In this document: piece by piece, positions 11,848 to 23,353 of the stretch
Position numbering within the stretch: position 1 is the stretch's first letter
How the letters are laid out: every line of letters starts with the position of its first letter
NCBI GenBank assembly: GCA_963969495.1
Contig: OZ018328.1
Coordinates: 7,043,331-7,107,330, forward strand
Direction of reading: 5' to 3'
Source of the DNA: Ceratothoa steindachneri
Taxonomy: Eukaryota > Arthropoda > Malacostraca > Isopoda > Cymothoidae
Length of the DNA stretch: 64,000 nt
The notes under the pieces: generated by a model
The model's database searches: none
Told to the model about the DNA's origin: nothing
Seen by the model: only the letters and a program-made list of their open reading frames with translations
Position numbers and translations under genes: made by a program

Positions 11848-11911
<64 letters not shown>
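11848..11911. repeat. (TA)n microsatellite
   Basis: About 64 bases of uninterrupted TA. Confidence 0.98.
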
Positions 11912-11915
<4 letters not shown>

Positions 11916-13060
11916 TTCCCCAGTAGGAAAGTGCTTAAACAGCGAATCAGTAGCAAAAAACGGGACCAAAGGTCTTTGATTGGCCTACACGTGTTGATTC
12001 TGAGTTTCATTCCTAAAAGGACTGGAGAGAAATCCTCGAATAACACGAGGCTTTGTCAGAAGGCTTCGCCTACTAGGTTTTAATTTATTCTCCTTTTCTT
12101 TCAAGAGGAGCTTCCTTTTTCCATAGAAAGAAGCCTACCGACACGAAATTCATAAGGTGAGGAAGGGGAATTCCACATTGTAGGATATGTGGGCCTACCC
12201 ATCGAAATAAAATGACAAATGGTCGCCATATTAATGACAATTTGTTTACACGTTAGCGTAAAATTAGGGCCGTTTGGGGTGTCCGTTTCTGCTTTCGAAG
12301 TTCGTATGCTTCCCAGCTCTTTCGCATGTGCACATGGTGTGTAATCAGAAAGCGCCGGGGTCCTTTGTGTGCTGTTTTTCTAGCATAGCAACCCTTCTAT
12401 TTGACGTACGAGTGCAAGTGTGCATGCATGCGTGGATAGATGCCTATACTTTAGACGTGGTACACACACCCGACGTCATTTGGTGGAACAACTTCTTGGA
12501 CGGGGAGCGTTAGAGAAGGACTTGAGATGGACGCCTCCCTCACCGTAATCGTCTCAGGATCTTTTGTGGCGAAGTGACGAATGCGATAATCTAAGGGCCT
12601 CGGACAACTGTCGTCATTCCCATTTCAATCCCTCCTCCCTTTCTCTCATATCTTCTACTTCCCTCTCAGTGGACTTCTCTCCCTGATAAACTTTCTTCCT
12701 TAGCGACACTCCTCCCTTCGTGCTTTCCCCCCCTCGCCCTCTTTTGTGCAACTGAGCCTTAGTCATCCACAAGAGAGAAAATCATGACAGCAAAATAATC
12801 GCTGACTCAATCAATTCTAAATGGACAATCAATCAATTCTAAATAGAGAATCAATCAATTCTAATGGGAATCGAACCAAGATGGTGTGCAAACTTCCAAA
12901 TGTCAGCTGCTACACCTGGCACCCTCTTAGGGGGGTAGTTGAAATAATAATAAATTGAGGATATTTTGGCGAGGTGGCTTCTCTTTGTTTGTTTAAGATG
13001 CAGAAAACGTGAAAAGTTGGCGTCGTGCATAATTTTCAGACGCGGGAGAAAATCTTCTTA
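11912..13060. other. No gene recognised
   Basis: Contains three tandem copies of a roughly 22-base AATCAATCAATTCTAAA unit at about 12803-12865. Nothing else identifiable. Confidence 0.5.
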
Positions 13061-13074
13061 AAAATAAAGAAGCC

Positions 13075-13490
13075 GTTAAGAGTTTCTGATCTGAACTATC
13101 CTCAGGGATCGATTCCGTTAACAGTCTCTTATCTGAACGGTCCTCAGGTCTCGAGGCCGTTAATTGTCTCTGATCTGAACGGTCATGGGGGCTCGACGCC
13201 GTTAACAGTCTCTGATCTGAACGGTCATGGGGGCTCGACGCCGTTAACAGTCTCTGATCTGAACGGTCATGGGGGCTCGAAGCCGTTAATTGTCTCTGAT
13301 CTGAACGGTCATGGGGGCTCGACGCCGTTAACAGTCTCTGATCTGAACGGTCATGGGGGCTCGACGCCGTTAACATTCTCTGATCTGAACGGTCATGGGG
13401 GCTCGAAGCCGTTAATTGTCTCTGATCTGAACGGTCATGGGAGCTCGACGCCGTTAACAGTCTCTGATCTGAACGTTCCTCAGTCTTGGG
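13075..13490. repeat. 42-bp minisatellite, about 10 units
   Basis: The core unit is 42 bases and contains TCTGATCTGAACGGTCATGG. The outer units are more diverged and the inner ones nearly identical. Because the unit is a multiple of three and lacks stops, it stays open on both strands. The minus frame (12993-13595, 200 codons) gives a repeated SDQRLLTASSPHDR. The plus frame (13025-13498, 157 codons) gives a repeated SDLNGHGGSTPLTV. I know no protein family with either repeat, so I call a DNA minisatellite and leave a coding role open. Confidence 0.85.
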
Positions 13491-13499
13491 TGATCTAGC

Positions 13500-14285
13500 A
13501 CTCAGGTATCTAATAATAACGAATCCAGTTAATTGTTGCCGCTTCCAGAGTGAAAAGAAGGGGGGACGTCTTTCGCATTGTCCAAGTGTGTGCAAGGGCG
13601 CGGCTATTACCTAATTAACTAGGGAAGGAGGACTCGATTGAAGACTTTCTAAAGGGAAATTTTAAATTAATGGTTTATTTCAGCGATGCCTTAAATCTGT
13701 ACCCTCAGTTCCATGACCACTCTTTAATCAGGTTAAAAATAATAGGACAGAATCCCAGACTTGAGCGTGTACCCTTCAAGAATTGGAGACAATTGGTACA
13801 AAGTGGGCGATTCCCATCTTTTATTTACATTTCTGTTTGTGGGATTTAATTGGCAATACAAATTGGGTAATAATGTGCACCGTACCAGGAGTTAGTTGCT
13901 ATAAGTGGAGACATTAATGCGCCATAAATTATTATTATCATTATAAACTCAACAGCGATGGCTACATGTTTGAGTACAGCTATTTTATTATTCCCGCAAT
14001 GCTCTCTACAGAGGGCGAGAGAAAAGCTAGGGAACTTATATTTCATTATTCGCCTCTTTTATCCGTATCGTGGGGGGAGGGGTCATCTCAGGGGAGAGCG
14101 AGTGATTTTTTTTTAAAGAAAGAACGAAATTAAGAAATTCGAACTCGTCCTACCCTCACCTTCAGATGTAGGGGGATCAGGGGGGGGGGGCCGAAGAGGG
14201 TGAAGAATCCTTCCCTCAGGCATCTTAAGAGGCCACTTGGAAACAGAGTGAGTCAAACGGGATTGGAGATTTGTATTTTGTTTTT
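13500..14285. other. No gene recognised
   Basis: Nothing recognisable; a G-run lies near 14177-14190. Confidence 0.5.
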
Positions 14286-14545
14286 TAAGACGCCCATCTG
14301 ACGAGTGCCACTAAAGAATGAGTCACTGTAATTAGATTTTGTCTATTATTAGGTTATCACAAAAATACAAAAAAAAACATCAACAACAAAAACAACCAAA
14401 TGGCAAACCTAAATCGGAAGCAGTCACACGAAGGGAGAAAGGAGTAACCCTAGTTTTAGCCGGGGCCGAGCGTCAAACCATTGGAGTAGCCAACTATACT
14501 AAGGGTGCGTCTGGGGGCGATGGCAGGGAAGCATAATGGTTTAGA
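14286..14545 (-). mobile_element. LINE L1fam 3' UTR, copy 1
   Basis: The terminal block CGCCCATCTG, a GTCACTGTAATTA block and a CA/A-rich tract match the ends at about 20274, 41318 and 62008, all in the same orientation. A T-run at the outer end (14279-14286) would be the minus-strand poly(A) tail. It joins directly to ORF1 with no ORF2 between them. Confidence 0.65.
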
Positions 14546-15658
14546 ATAGGCGCGGAAGAGGTAGTTTTGTAGGCCTGGAGGGGCCACAAACAGAAGGTAC
14601 ATTTTTGACCAGAGAAAGGTAGGATGACCTAAGTCACACAAGGCGAGACAGGACCGGGTCCTTAGCTTCTCTAAAAGAGAGTCAATGAGCAGCCTGAACC
14701 GCCAGGAGATAAACGCTACATTGCTTCTAGGAAGTAGGGTGGCTCTCCGCAATTCACACAGTTGACTGTACACAGTCTTGGAACAATTGGTACATACATC
14801 GGATAAACTTAACTTTATACGCCTACATGAAAGATGTGTGGCCGAAGCAGTGGTAGTAGTAACACAACTGCTGAAATGGTACGAGAGCCTAATGCGGGAG
14901 CGATACCAACCGGCACGCACCAACTCAGGGAGCTTGGCAGGATCAAACGAGATGAAACGCATAGGATTGGGTCTTGAGGACCCTCCCCTCTGTTTTCTCA
15001 TCATACGTTCAACCTTAACAGCTCATTGCTCGGCATGATCTCATGTGGTGTCTTCTAAGTAGTCCAAGGGATCCCTGGCATAGAATTCGGTGTCACCTGC
15101 CCAGATGAAGAATTGAGTAACCAAAGAGCACCAATAATGGCTGACTGGGTCCGCCGCATCTGCCAGAGGCTCCCGTGCTAGAAACGGGTGACGTTCAGGA
15201 CTCTCATTCAGCCTAGCTAAAACTATTCTCTGACGGAACATGTGGCCTTTGTCCAGGATGTTTCCGTCAGTGGAGTTGATCATTAGGAGCCGTTTGAATC
15301 CAGCGGGCTCGAAAACGCCCGGTATTCTCTCGATGATGGGCCCGACGTCATCGAAGCTCCACTGATCCCAATCGCAAAACCTTCCCGGAAGGAGAAGAAC
15401 ATTATTCTCCTTCGTCTTTTTTCCTCTTTTCCTTCTTTTTAGTAGAGGACGGCGGAAAGTGAGTTCTCTTCTCTCCACTCCTGGAAAGGGCCCTAAGGCC
15501 AGATGAGCTAGCCTAAGCCATGACTTTCTCCAAAATGGGGGAGTCCATAGCTGACAAGGGGACACTAACTGAGGGAGGAGATCCTTTCTCTCCTCGTAAG
15601 TCCTCTCAAGGGTGTCCCACATCGAGTATTTGTTCGCCCCCCTTAGAGATCCTGCCAT
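14545..15658 (-). pseudogene. LINE L1fam ORF1 (gag-like), copy 1
   Basis: The RNA-binding ORF1 protein of a non-LTR retrotransposon (Jockey/I-type gag). From the N-terminus: a Lys/Arg-rich stretch (LLKRRKRGKKTKE), then VFEPAGFKR and INSTDGNILDKG, as in the other copies. A second frame then gives MRKQRGG, FDPAKLPELVRAGWYRSR, and CYYYHCFGHT, where the second zinc-knuckle Cys has become Tyr. CTNCSK follows. At least two frame changes separate these blocks, and the central VTPH segment of the other copies is not readable here. The Trp in RAGWYR is intact, unlike in copies 2 and 3. The homology ends near 14545 at a CCGCGCC-ATTC motif shared by all copies. Non-functional. Confidence 0.75.
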
Positions 15659-15659
15659 C

Positions 15660-17085
15660 TGGGATGGGGAAACCTACAGGACCATTTCCACTTCGGGGCG
15701 GCTACGGATGGTTATCTCCCCCAAGTTGTCTGGGATGAAGAGTGGGGATTCTAAGGACCTAAGACGTGTCGCAAACGTCATTGAGGCAGATACATATGCC
15801 GACATCTATTGGGAAGAAGTGGGGAGCGCGCATGCCGGCTCTTATCAAAGTTACGAAACTCAAGTCGACAAAGTGTCATGTCACGAGTCCGTCCCTTACC
15901 TTCTTAGTAGATTAAAACAGTTCAATGTACCTATTGACAGGGGCATGTGACAATTCCGCCCTTTACCCCTCTTAGGGGGTCAAAACGGTTCAAACTACCC
16001 ATTGGGTTACAGATAGTTGTTAAGATGTATATACGGTGAAAGGGATTTAGAGAAGAGCTGCAAAACACTTTCCCAAGATAGGCTTTCTTCAGGTTGGTCG
16101 GATTGTTAAGATATTTAAAATATTTTCAAGATAAGATGATATCATTCTAGATATTTTCTTTGCGAGTGTATCACTTGTGTATAAGAACATAGTTTGTACT
16201 ACATAGTGATATAAGGCAATGCATATTTTTTATAATAGAAATGTTAGCGCAATGAATGACATGTTACTACTCTCACTTACTATAAAAGTAGTCTGAACAC
16301 ACATTTTGTTGGTGTAGGAATAGTTTCTATTAGTTTGACCAATCTATCTTAGGTAGATGTAAAACTGTAAATATTATTGCCTTCTCTGCATACGTGGTAG
16401 AGAGGATGATGTATGGCAGGGAGATTGAGTGAGTAATGATGGTCTATTTCCTTTATTTTTTATGTTCTTTTTTTTATTATGAAGCCTTAAGGAAAAAAAT
16501 GTGCCGAAAACAAGCAATACTATTGGCAAAAAGGGTTGCAATAATATCTTTATTAAAGTGTTGTTATTTACTAAATCTGTAACAGTGGCCTTTGAAGAAA
16601 AGCGCAACAAAATATTTCACGGTAATAAACAAACTTATTTTTCAAAAATGGCAAAGTTAATTGGAGAAAAACGACCGAATTAAAAATAGGGCCATTATTT
16701 ATCAACCAATTTCGAAAGTACTAAATTCCGAAAAAAAAACTGGATTTATACCGGTAGTCCTAAAGTTCTTGTTCAAAATTCAACAAATCACAGAGCTTCT
16801 ATTTATTCTGAATAAAGGTAAACAAAGATACAACATAAAAAGAGGCTAAATTCTTCACTTTATCCTCTCAGTTCGTTGCAAATAAATTTTATTCCCGAAA
16901 GGTAGATTATTTATTTATTTTACGTTAAGCCAACGGATATTAGATGATTTCGATCGATTTCCTCTTCCGCACAAACTAAAGTTTCTTTTGAAAGAATCAT
17001 TTCTGGAAGTGGAAAAAGATTCAAACATTTATTTGTACACAAAAAAATATTACGAAATAGAAAAGGATTTTTTTTTCGGAAAAAT
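15660..17085. other. No gene recognised; AT-rich after 16 kb
   Basis: 15660-15950 may be a 5' UTR remnant of the LINE, but no match proves it. The rest is AT-rich with short chance frames. Confidence 0.45.
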
Positions 17086-17348
17086 GTAAAACTTTTTCCG
17101 AAGGAAAATAAAATTATTCCATTTTCTCTTTCTTGCGGTTTGCTGGATTTATTTCATCATTCTCTCGCGCTCATGAGAGATATACAGTGTATATTCACCG
17201 CATGTTTAACTCATTTTCTTCTCTATCCTTTGAATTCCCAATCGAAGCGGTTGCTCGCTGCGTCAGTACGCTGGGTTAGAATCCCAACCCAGTAAGGATT
17301 TTTCCGAAAAAAAATTATTTCCGTTTTCTCTTTCTTGTGGTATGCTGG
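17086..17348 (+). repeat. tRNA-related SINE fragment (same family as 4827-5205)
   Basis: 17108-17235 matches two blocks of the 4.8-5.2 kb SINE. A near-consensus B box, GGTTAGAATCC (one mismatch), sits at about 17273-17283 within a TGGG...CCCA T-arm-like stem. No good A box is seen. A second CTCTTTCTTG block follows, then a TA tract, as in the first copy. Confidence 0.55.
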
Positions 17349-17372
17349 ATATATATATATATATATATATAT
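17349..17372. repeat. (TA)n microsatellite
   Basis: TA tract between the SINE tail and the MITE. Confidence 0.95.
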
Positions 17373-17643
17373 TAAACCCTCGATATAACGAACTATATGG
17401 GGCAGTGGGTCGTTCGTTAAAAGTGATGTAAATAACGAACGAGGTTCGTTCGTTCTATAGAGTAATAAGTAGCACTCGTGAAGAGAAGAAGGAAGTGGGG
17501 GGACGCCAGAACAACCTCTCCCACGCAATGTTCACAGCCGACTGAGCTGTGAGCCAGTGAGTCGCATCATGGAGTTCGGCCAGGAAATTTGGTTCGTTAT
17601 ATCAGAAATTGGTTATATTGAGGTTTGTTATATCGAGGGTTTA
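17373..17643. mobile_element. MITE with TAAACCCTCGATATAAC TIRs
   Basis: 271 bp. The left end TAAACCCTCGATATAACGAAC and the inverted right end agree at 20 of 21 positions. It is embedded in TA repeats on both sides. Internal subrepeats of AACGAACGAGGTTCGTTCG type extend the inverted symmetry. No coding capacity. TA target preference with this type of end suggests a Tc1/mariner or pogo-related non-autonomous element (inference). Confidence 0.8.
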
Positions 17644-17646
17644 CTT

Positions 17647-17650
<4 letters not shown>

Positions 17651-17704
<54 letters not shown>
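17651..17704. repeat. (TA)n microsatellite
   Basis: About 54 bases of TA between the MITE and the inverted SINE. Confidence 0.98.
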
Positions 17705-17705
<1 letters not shown>

Positions 17706-17734
17706 CTGAAATCCCATGACATTGATATAATAGA

Positions 17735-17927
17735 TGTATTTATAGACTCAAAGAAATGAAAATTGGTATCACAACCTTAAGGAAGGTAACCATTGAAAGC
17801 TTAAGAAAGAAAATTGGAGATATAGAAACGGAGAAAATCCCGAAAGCTATTTTTAACCGTTATATGAAAATGAATACAGGAGCTGGATTCGAACCTGTGT
17901 CTTCAAGCGGTCATCGCTATTGTGACC
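17735..17927 (-). repeat. tRNA-derived SINE, inverted copy
   Basis: Near-identical inverted copy of 18099-18290. Read on the minus strand it carries the same B box, GGTTCGAATCC, and the same body. It is cut off at 17927 before the A box. The arm extends outward to the flanking TA tract. Confidence 0.85.
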
Positions 17928-18004
17928 GCGAATTCTGAAAATCAAACACGCGCCACATGAAAAGCCTGCGCGGGTCGCAGCTTGCCCACCTCTGGTCTAG
18001 AAGG

Positions 18005-18285
18005 AATAAAGCCCAGGTAGTCTCAATTTAGTTTGAGACTGCCTAGCGAAATGAGGCTGTAAGTGCTGAGGATGGTAGCTCAGTCGATGAGTGTCAAGGT
18101 CACAATAGCGATGACCGCTTGAGGACACAGGTTCGAATCCAGCTCCTGTATTCATTTTCATATAACGGTTAAAAATAGCTTTCGGGATTTTCTCCGTTTC
18201 TATATCTCCAATTTTCTTTCTTAAGCTTTCAATGGTTACCTTCCTCAAGGTTGTGATACCAATTTTCATTTCTTTTGGCCTATAA
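18005..18285 (+). repeat. tRNA-derived SINE with A and B boxes
   Basis: A box TAGCTCAGTCG at 18076-18086 and perfect B box GGTTCGAATCC at 18130-18140, spaced 54 bases, form a pol III promoter-like tRNA head. A roughly 140-base body follows, ending in CCTATAAA and a TA tract. A 38-base leader at 18005-18042 is shared with 29545-29577. Antisense to the body is an open 57-codon stretch that is identical in the inverted copy. This reflects recent duplication, not evident coding. Confidence 0.8.
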
Positions 18286-18300
18286 ATATATATATATATA
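18286..18300. repeat. Short TA tract
   Basis: TA tail of the SINE; it abuts the palindromic MITE. Confidence 0.9.
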
Positions 18301-18620
18301 TCCCCTATAAGGTCAGATTTTTATGACCTCTGATAAGTTTGATCTGAGGAAGAAAGATAGGAATGGATCTAAAGAAAACAAACCTGGGCTAAGATTTACA
18401 TTTCTCTCCTTTGTGCTGGAGATTAGGAACGATTTTATTGCCAATAAAATCATTTATATGCATTATTTATTAGCACAAATATCTTTGAATCGTTCCTAAT
18501 CTCCAGCACAAAGGAGAGAAATGTAAATATTAGCCCAGGTTTGTTTTCTTTAGATCCATTCCTATCTTTCTTCCTCAAATCAAACTTACCAGAGGTCATA
18601 AAAGACCTGACCTCATAGGA
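18301..18620. mobile_element. Palindromic (foldback) MITE, about 130-bp arms
   Basis: Arms 18301-18432 and 18490-18620 are inverted repeats of high identity. Shared blocks include GATTAGGAACGAT, GAGAGAAATGTAAAT and GAAGAAAGATAGGAATGG. The 57-base loop begins with its own 10-bp-arm palindrome, GATTTTATTG-C-CAATAAAATC at 18431-18451. No coding capacity. It lies next to TA repeats, so a TA target is possible. Confidence 0.85.
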
Positions 18621-18790
18621 AAACATTGTTTTGTATAAATACGGTGATTCTCTATTTTATAAACTATTGTAAGTTTGAAAATGTTAAGATAACGAAAGTA
18701 CTAACTCCAATAAATCTTTCTTTTTCCCTACGTGGTATAACCAAACATTTATACTTATTCACGTGTTACCTCTCGTGATTTTTACCCAAA

Positions 18791-18794
<4 letters not shown>

Positions 18795-18832
<38 letters not shown>
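18795..18832. repeat. (TA)n microsatellite
   Basis: About 38 bases of TA. Confidence 0.95.
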
Positions 18833-18837
<5 letters not shown>

Positions 18838-20265
18838 TTATCTTTTAGCAGGAATATATATGCGACAGTCTTTCGAGCAGAAAATTATCTACTCATCTGA
18901 ATATTATCATGTTGGCGGTGGATATAAACAGAATCGTTAACATGTAGTAAACATCCTATGAAAGAGATATATGCTTTCACTTATCCCTTACACCCTAATC
19001 CCTTTGAGTAATAGGGAATTTGGCTTGAAAACTAATTTATCTCTGCTGCTCAATGAAGGGTCGGGTTTTTTTTATCCTGCTCCCAACCCAGCCGATCTGT
19101 TCGGTGAGTTCCCCGACGCGTTATCGCCTTGTTTACGCCAACACGGCCTATTTTAGGCCACGAAGCGGCGGTCGCACCGAACGAAGCCTACGTTTGAAGA
19201 TCGAAGGAAGGAAGTTTCTAAATGGACGAGAGGATGATACCTCCCCGTCGCTATGGAAACAAAGCCGTGAGGTTGCTATGGCTGGAATCAATTTATGAAG
19301 ACACTGATGCCTGGGCAGAGGAGGGGTAAGGTTTGGGAGAAAGTGGAGGTAATGAGAGAGCCGTCCAATTAACTCGTAATTTGTCATGTTGGGGATTACA
19401 AAGTGTGAAGACGAGATAAATGCCTCTTATTTTACATATGGACGAAAAGGTTGGAGAAGTGGGGGTAAGGGGGTATAACCTAGCCCCTCCTTTCACCTTC
19501 CCCAACCTTTTTCCCCCTTCTGGCGACACCCCAATTCACCGACAAGGTCTAAAGACTGCTGGACGCGCTCTGGACGACCGTTTGGCGCCTATCTCAGTGA
19601 AGACCTACAGATAAAAAGAACTACATTAGTCACCAAACAAGCTGATGGGGGTAATGGTAACCGGATACGGGGGGGGGGGGATGACAAGCAATATCCGTTT
19701 TTACCACTCAAATTGCCACCTTAAAAATTGTATACCCCCTAAGGGGGGGTCTGATTCGTACTTATGAGTCTTTACGCTGGTTTGATTACCCCCCCACCCC
19801 CTGGACGCCAGGATTTAGGAACGACGGTGGTTGCTGTAGCGCTGTAGAATTCTGCCCTCAGCGTCGAGGCCCGTCTATCCCCATTTCCCCCCCCCAATCT
19901 TTACCCCAATATTACCCCTTTGGTTACTCAGATCCTTTCCTTAAATAACGGATTCAAATGAGTGCCACACTCGGCCCAGCAGTGGGGGTGTCAGGGCAAT
20001 CATGCTGCAGCTAACATCTGGAGATTACTTTCCCTCTCAGCCCAAAGGTTCGTAAGTGAATCTGCGGGTATTTATCTTCCATACATTTTTACCCTCCCCC
20101 CACCTTCAAACTTGGTGGTAGATTTGCACTCGTTGGTTTTCGCTTTTAGTTTTAAGTAAACAATAATGATGCCAAACTGGAAATCTCAAGTGTCACTCGA
20201 TTTACCTTATCAAGGACCAGCGTCGAGTACTTCAAGGGAATCGGCTTTTTATATACTTAGCGTCT
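18833..20265. other. No gene recognised
   Basis: G- and C-runs near 19670 and 19885. An AATCATGCTGCAG motif near 19997 recurs near 40178. No family recognised. Confidence 0.45.
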
Positions 20266-20616
20266 CACCTAACGCCCATCTGCAGGGGCAGAGTCGCACA
20301 AATGATCAATTAAGTATTTTTGCCTAAAAATAGCATAATTAAGGTCAAATAACCCATAAACAAATTAAAGCAACAAAAAACAAACCAAAACTAACAAAAA
20401 ACAAAAGCAAATAATGCACGATCAGTCGCCAGAGGTAGCCCCTTGCCATCCAGGGTCTGCACATGTATCCAAAGCTACCCCCTCCCATAAGAATTATAAG
20501 GAAGGGAGGAGGCCCACCTCAGCTAAAAACTCTACTACTCCACAATCGGTAGTGTACGAACTCGTCCCTCAGGTACAAGGGACAAGCGGTAGCGATCCCG
20601 CTCGTCCGGAACAGTT
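20266..20616 (-). mobile_element. LINE L1fam ORF2 C-terminus and 3' UTR, copy 2
   Basis: The minus strand ends with the CGCCCATCTG terminus and an A/CA-rich UTR like the other copies. Upstream in element direction, a broken reading frame includes PLYLRDEF and VVEFL-EVGLL, matching the ORF2 tail at 41.5 kb and the FLEEGGLFHV end at 62.2 kb. DNA blocks such as GGGACAAGCGGTAGCG correspond to 62290 and 41600. The element is interrupted at 20616 and resumes at 21477. Confidence 0.7.
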
Positions 20617-21479
20617 ATAACAATGCCCTCTGGTGCCTCTGGTGTTCCTATAAAATATTAAATTTATCAATATTCCATTAGTATACTTTCTTTTTCAAAT
20701 TCAATGTAAAATTATCCATTATAAATAATCGATCCAAAATCTCAAGTATTTTGTAAAATATAATTGCCATCCAAAAATCATTGGCTAAAATATATTCTTT
20801 TCGGTAACACAAACTTTTACCAATACACACAAACGAACGCACGCCTTTAGATGCCCGCTATGAAGCAGTCATCCATTTATTCGTGCTCCAATTTATTTCG
20901 AATCAAGGTCAGTTATAAATCATCTCACACTTATTCTCTGCAAACTGCCATACGAGAGTAGGTCTTAATCATCGTTAATTGTCTCATTGCAGATCTCAAT
21001 TCACAATCCATCATAGTTACTTTAACACATCTTACATTACCAAATCATAGTTACCATATTTTAGTCATCATAATTACCACATAGTTACCACATCTTAGTT
21101 ACTTTACATACCTTACATTCATTCTACTTTTCATTACTTCCATACATTGCATTACGTTGTATTCCTTAGCAATTCTCAATTTAATTATATCATTCATTCA
21201 TATAATTTTAATAACCTCTCACTAGTTATTTCCTAATTCAATTCTCTCATTGTGCATTCGTTGATTTTGTAAATATATTTATTTTGTTTATTTCTGTTTT
21301 TCTTACAAACCTAATTCAGAAGTTTTCTAAATTCATTTCAAGTCAGTCGTTAGGCCTAAATATTAGCAGACGAGTATTTCCATCTAAACTCAACAAAGTT
21401 ATGGTAATGGTTTTCAATTAGCTATCTAGGCTGATTTATTAACTAAAATCAATCCCACTAATAACCAAACTACCATACA
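20617..21479. other. 863-bp insertion inside the L1fam copy
   Basis: The LINE sequence stops at GGAACAG (20610-20616) and resumes after ACAG (21476-21479) with GTAACGTGCGCGAAG. The uninterrupted copy at 62314 reads GGGACAGGAACGTGCG. ACAG is therefore present at both edges, like a 4-bp target duplication. The insert is AT-rich with loosely repeated AGTTACCACATCTTAGTTAC-like phrases near 21000-21110. It has no obvious terminal inverted repeats and no TG...CA ends. Its class is unknown. Confidence 0.5.
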
Positions 21480-21600
21480 GGTAACGTGCGCGAAGATCGC
21501 CCAGAACGGAATATTCGACAAGAGAGTACCGGAGAGTCGAGAGGGGCAGGGGGGCAGGGGGGCAAAGGGTATCGGTGTTCTCATTTGTATCATTTGTCCC
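21477..21600 (-). mobile_element. Continuation of LINE L1fam copy 2
   Basis: CAGGTAACGTGCGCGAAGAT and the next about 50 bases match 62314-62380. The minus frame reads LSNIPFWAIFAHV, against LSVPIWEIFTHV in the 62-kb copy. Similarity fades by about 21600. Confidence 0.7.
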
Positions 21601-23353
21601 GGGGGGTGTCTGTCATTTTCATCCATAGTCCCACGACCATCTTAAAGTCCCCTACTGCTTTCCAAGACTTCAAGGTTCAAATTTATGTCTTCTAGTCTCT
21701 CCTAATTTTTATTTATCCTCGGAGTTTAATATCAACTCTTCCGATCCTAGAATATAGTGAGGATGAGCCATCGCAGTCCTCTTCTTCCCTGATAGTTTTA
21801 CTATTTTATTTCATTTATTCACTTTTTGATCTGCCTTCAATTCAATTTAGAGAGATGTAAGAGTGTAGGTGTTGGTAGGGGATAAAGAAAGGGTGTGGGA
21901 ACAGATAGCGGAAAATAGACAAGTGCTGAAAAGAGAAAGAAGTGTGGTAGGGCGCGAAGAGATGCTAAGAGCCTGGTGATCAGGCCTATCGTTTTTTAGA
22001 TATTTTTTGTTTTGTGGTTCCTTTGTTTTCTTTGAGTTAGTTTATATAATATGGCGTTTAAGTCATTTGTCTTCCCCCCAAAATTAATGTTCTTGGGTAT
22101 GATATGCTCATTTGCTGTTGTGGTAATAAATTACTTTAATCACTTTAGTGTTGTGCTTAGTATCTTTGTTTTTTGTATATTAGGTAGTGAGTGCAAATGG
22201 TGTGTTTTGTTTTTTCTTGGATGTCTTCTTCGGTATTTTGAGGACTTCATCGGTAAATTCTTGTATAAATCGGTGAGGTTTCATAATTGGGTAATCTTTT
22301 TTCTTGGTCGATTTCTTTGGTCTGGGTAAAAACATGCTTATTTTCATGCGTAGAACGGCACTTCTGCTCCTCCAGCTAAAAGCCCAGCAGAGCTTGACAA
22401 TCTGGCGCGACTTATGCCTCTTCTGCGGAGGTGAGAGTGAGGTAAAAGCCCTGCTCCTATGAATGACAAAAGGTGTTTTTCAACTCGAGTGACACAAATA
22501 ACATATGTGTAATTATACGTGACTGATTTGGGGGTCTTAATATTATGTGTAATTATACGTGACTGATTGAGTGCCTTAACAGTATGTGTTAATTGTGACT
22601 GGGGTTATTATTCTCCCTCGCTTTAATGAAACACTGCTTCGATCCAGAATGGCTATGATTATTTTTTTTTATAAAGTCGTTTTTATCTGCGTAAGAAACA
22701 TGGAGTGACTTGGTGTGGAAGAAAAGATCATCCTACGAGTTATGGGAGCGAGTATAATAAATGAGACATTTCTTTGTGAAACAGTCATTTCGCTAACCCA
22801 GGACATCATCCATTGAGGGATATTTAAATGAAATACCAAACAAAGTCGAACTTTTCAAAACTTGTGTCAAAGCTGTGAATAAATGCCACGAAGCCATCTA
22901 CTTAGCATGACTTAATTAGTTAATGTACACTCAACGAAGCCATCGAATTACTAGATGAATTTAGTTAAGGCATCAACCTTCCCTTTCAATTGTGGACGAC
23001 GCTACTGATCGGATAATGACATTCATATAAAGATCATCATGACGATAGATGGCAAGCCAAAAGGCATTATAAGGGCTGGTTTTCGTTGATAGTATTACCT
23101 TTTATTCCGCACCTCTTTCTGGTTTACTAGTTACCAGCGAGCGTTTAGGTACCTTTCGTGGTCCAAATGAGAGCCAAACGCTGTACATGAGGAGAGTATG
23201 GATAGGTAAACAAGTTTCTATAAAACGAAGAGTGATGCGTCACGTGTGCGAAATGAAGAGGGATGAAAGAGACATCAGTGGTGTGAATTAGCCGTGCGTG
23301 TGATGACACGTGGGTAGAACTGCCAGGGCGTATGGTAAAGATCAACTAAATAA
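21601..23353. other. No gene recognised; short tandem repeat at 22498-22605
   Basis: A roughly 50-base unit containing ATGTGTAATTATACGTGACT occurs two and a half times at 22504-22605. An open 92-codon plus frame at 22051-22329 is very hydrophobic (Phe/Leu/Val-rich) but T-rich by composition and matches nothing I know. Confidence 0.45.

Noticed and set aside
18070..18150. Functional tRNA gene
   Set aside because: A and B boxes are good, but the inverted copy, the shared body and the TA tail show a SINE; no convincing acceptor stem pairs.
22051..22329. Hydrophobic 92-codon membrane protein
   Set aside because: The composition follows from T-rich DNA; no start context, homologue or conserved pattern is recognisable.
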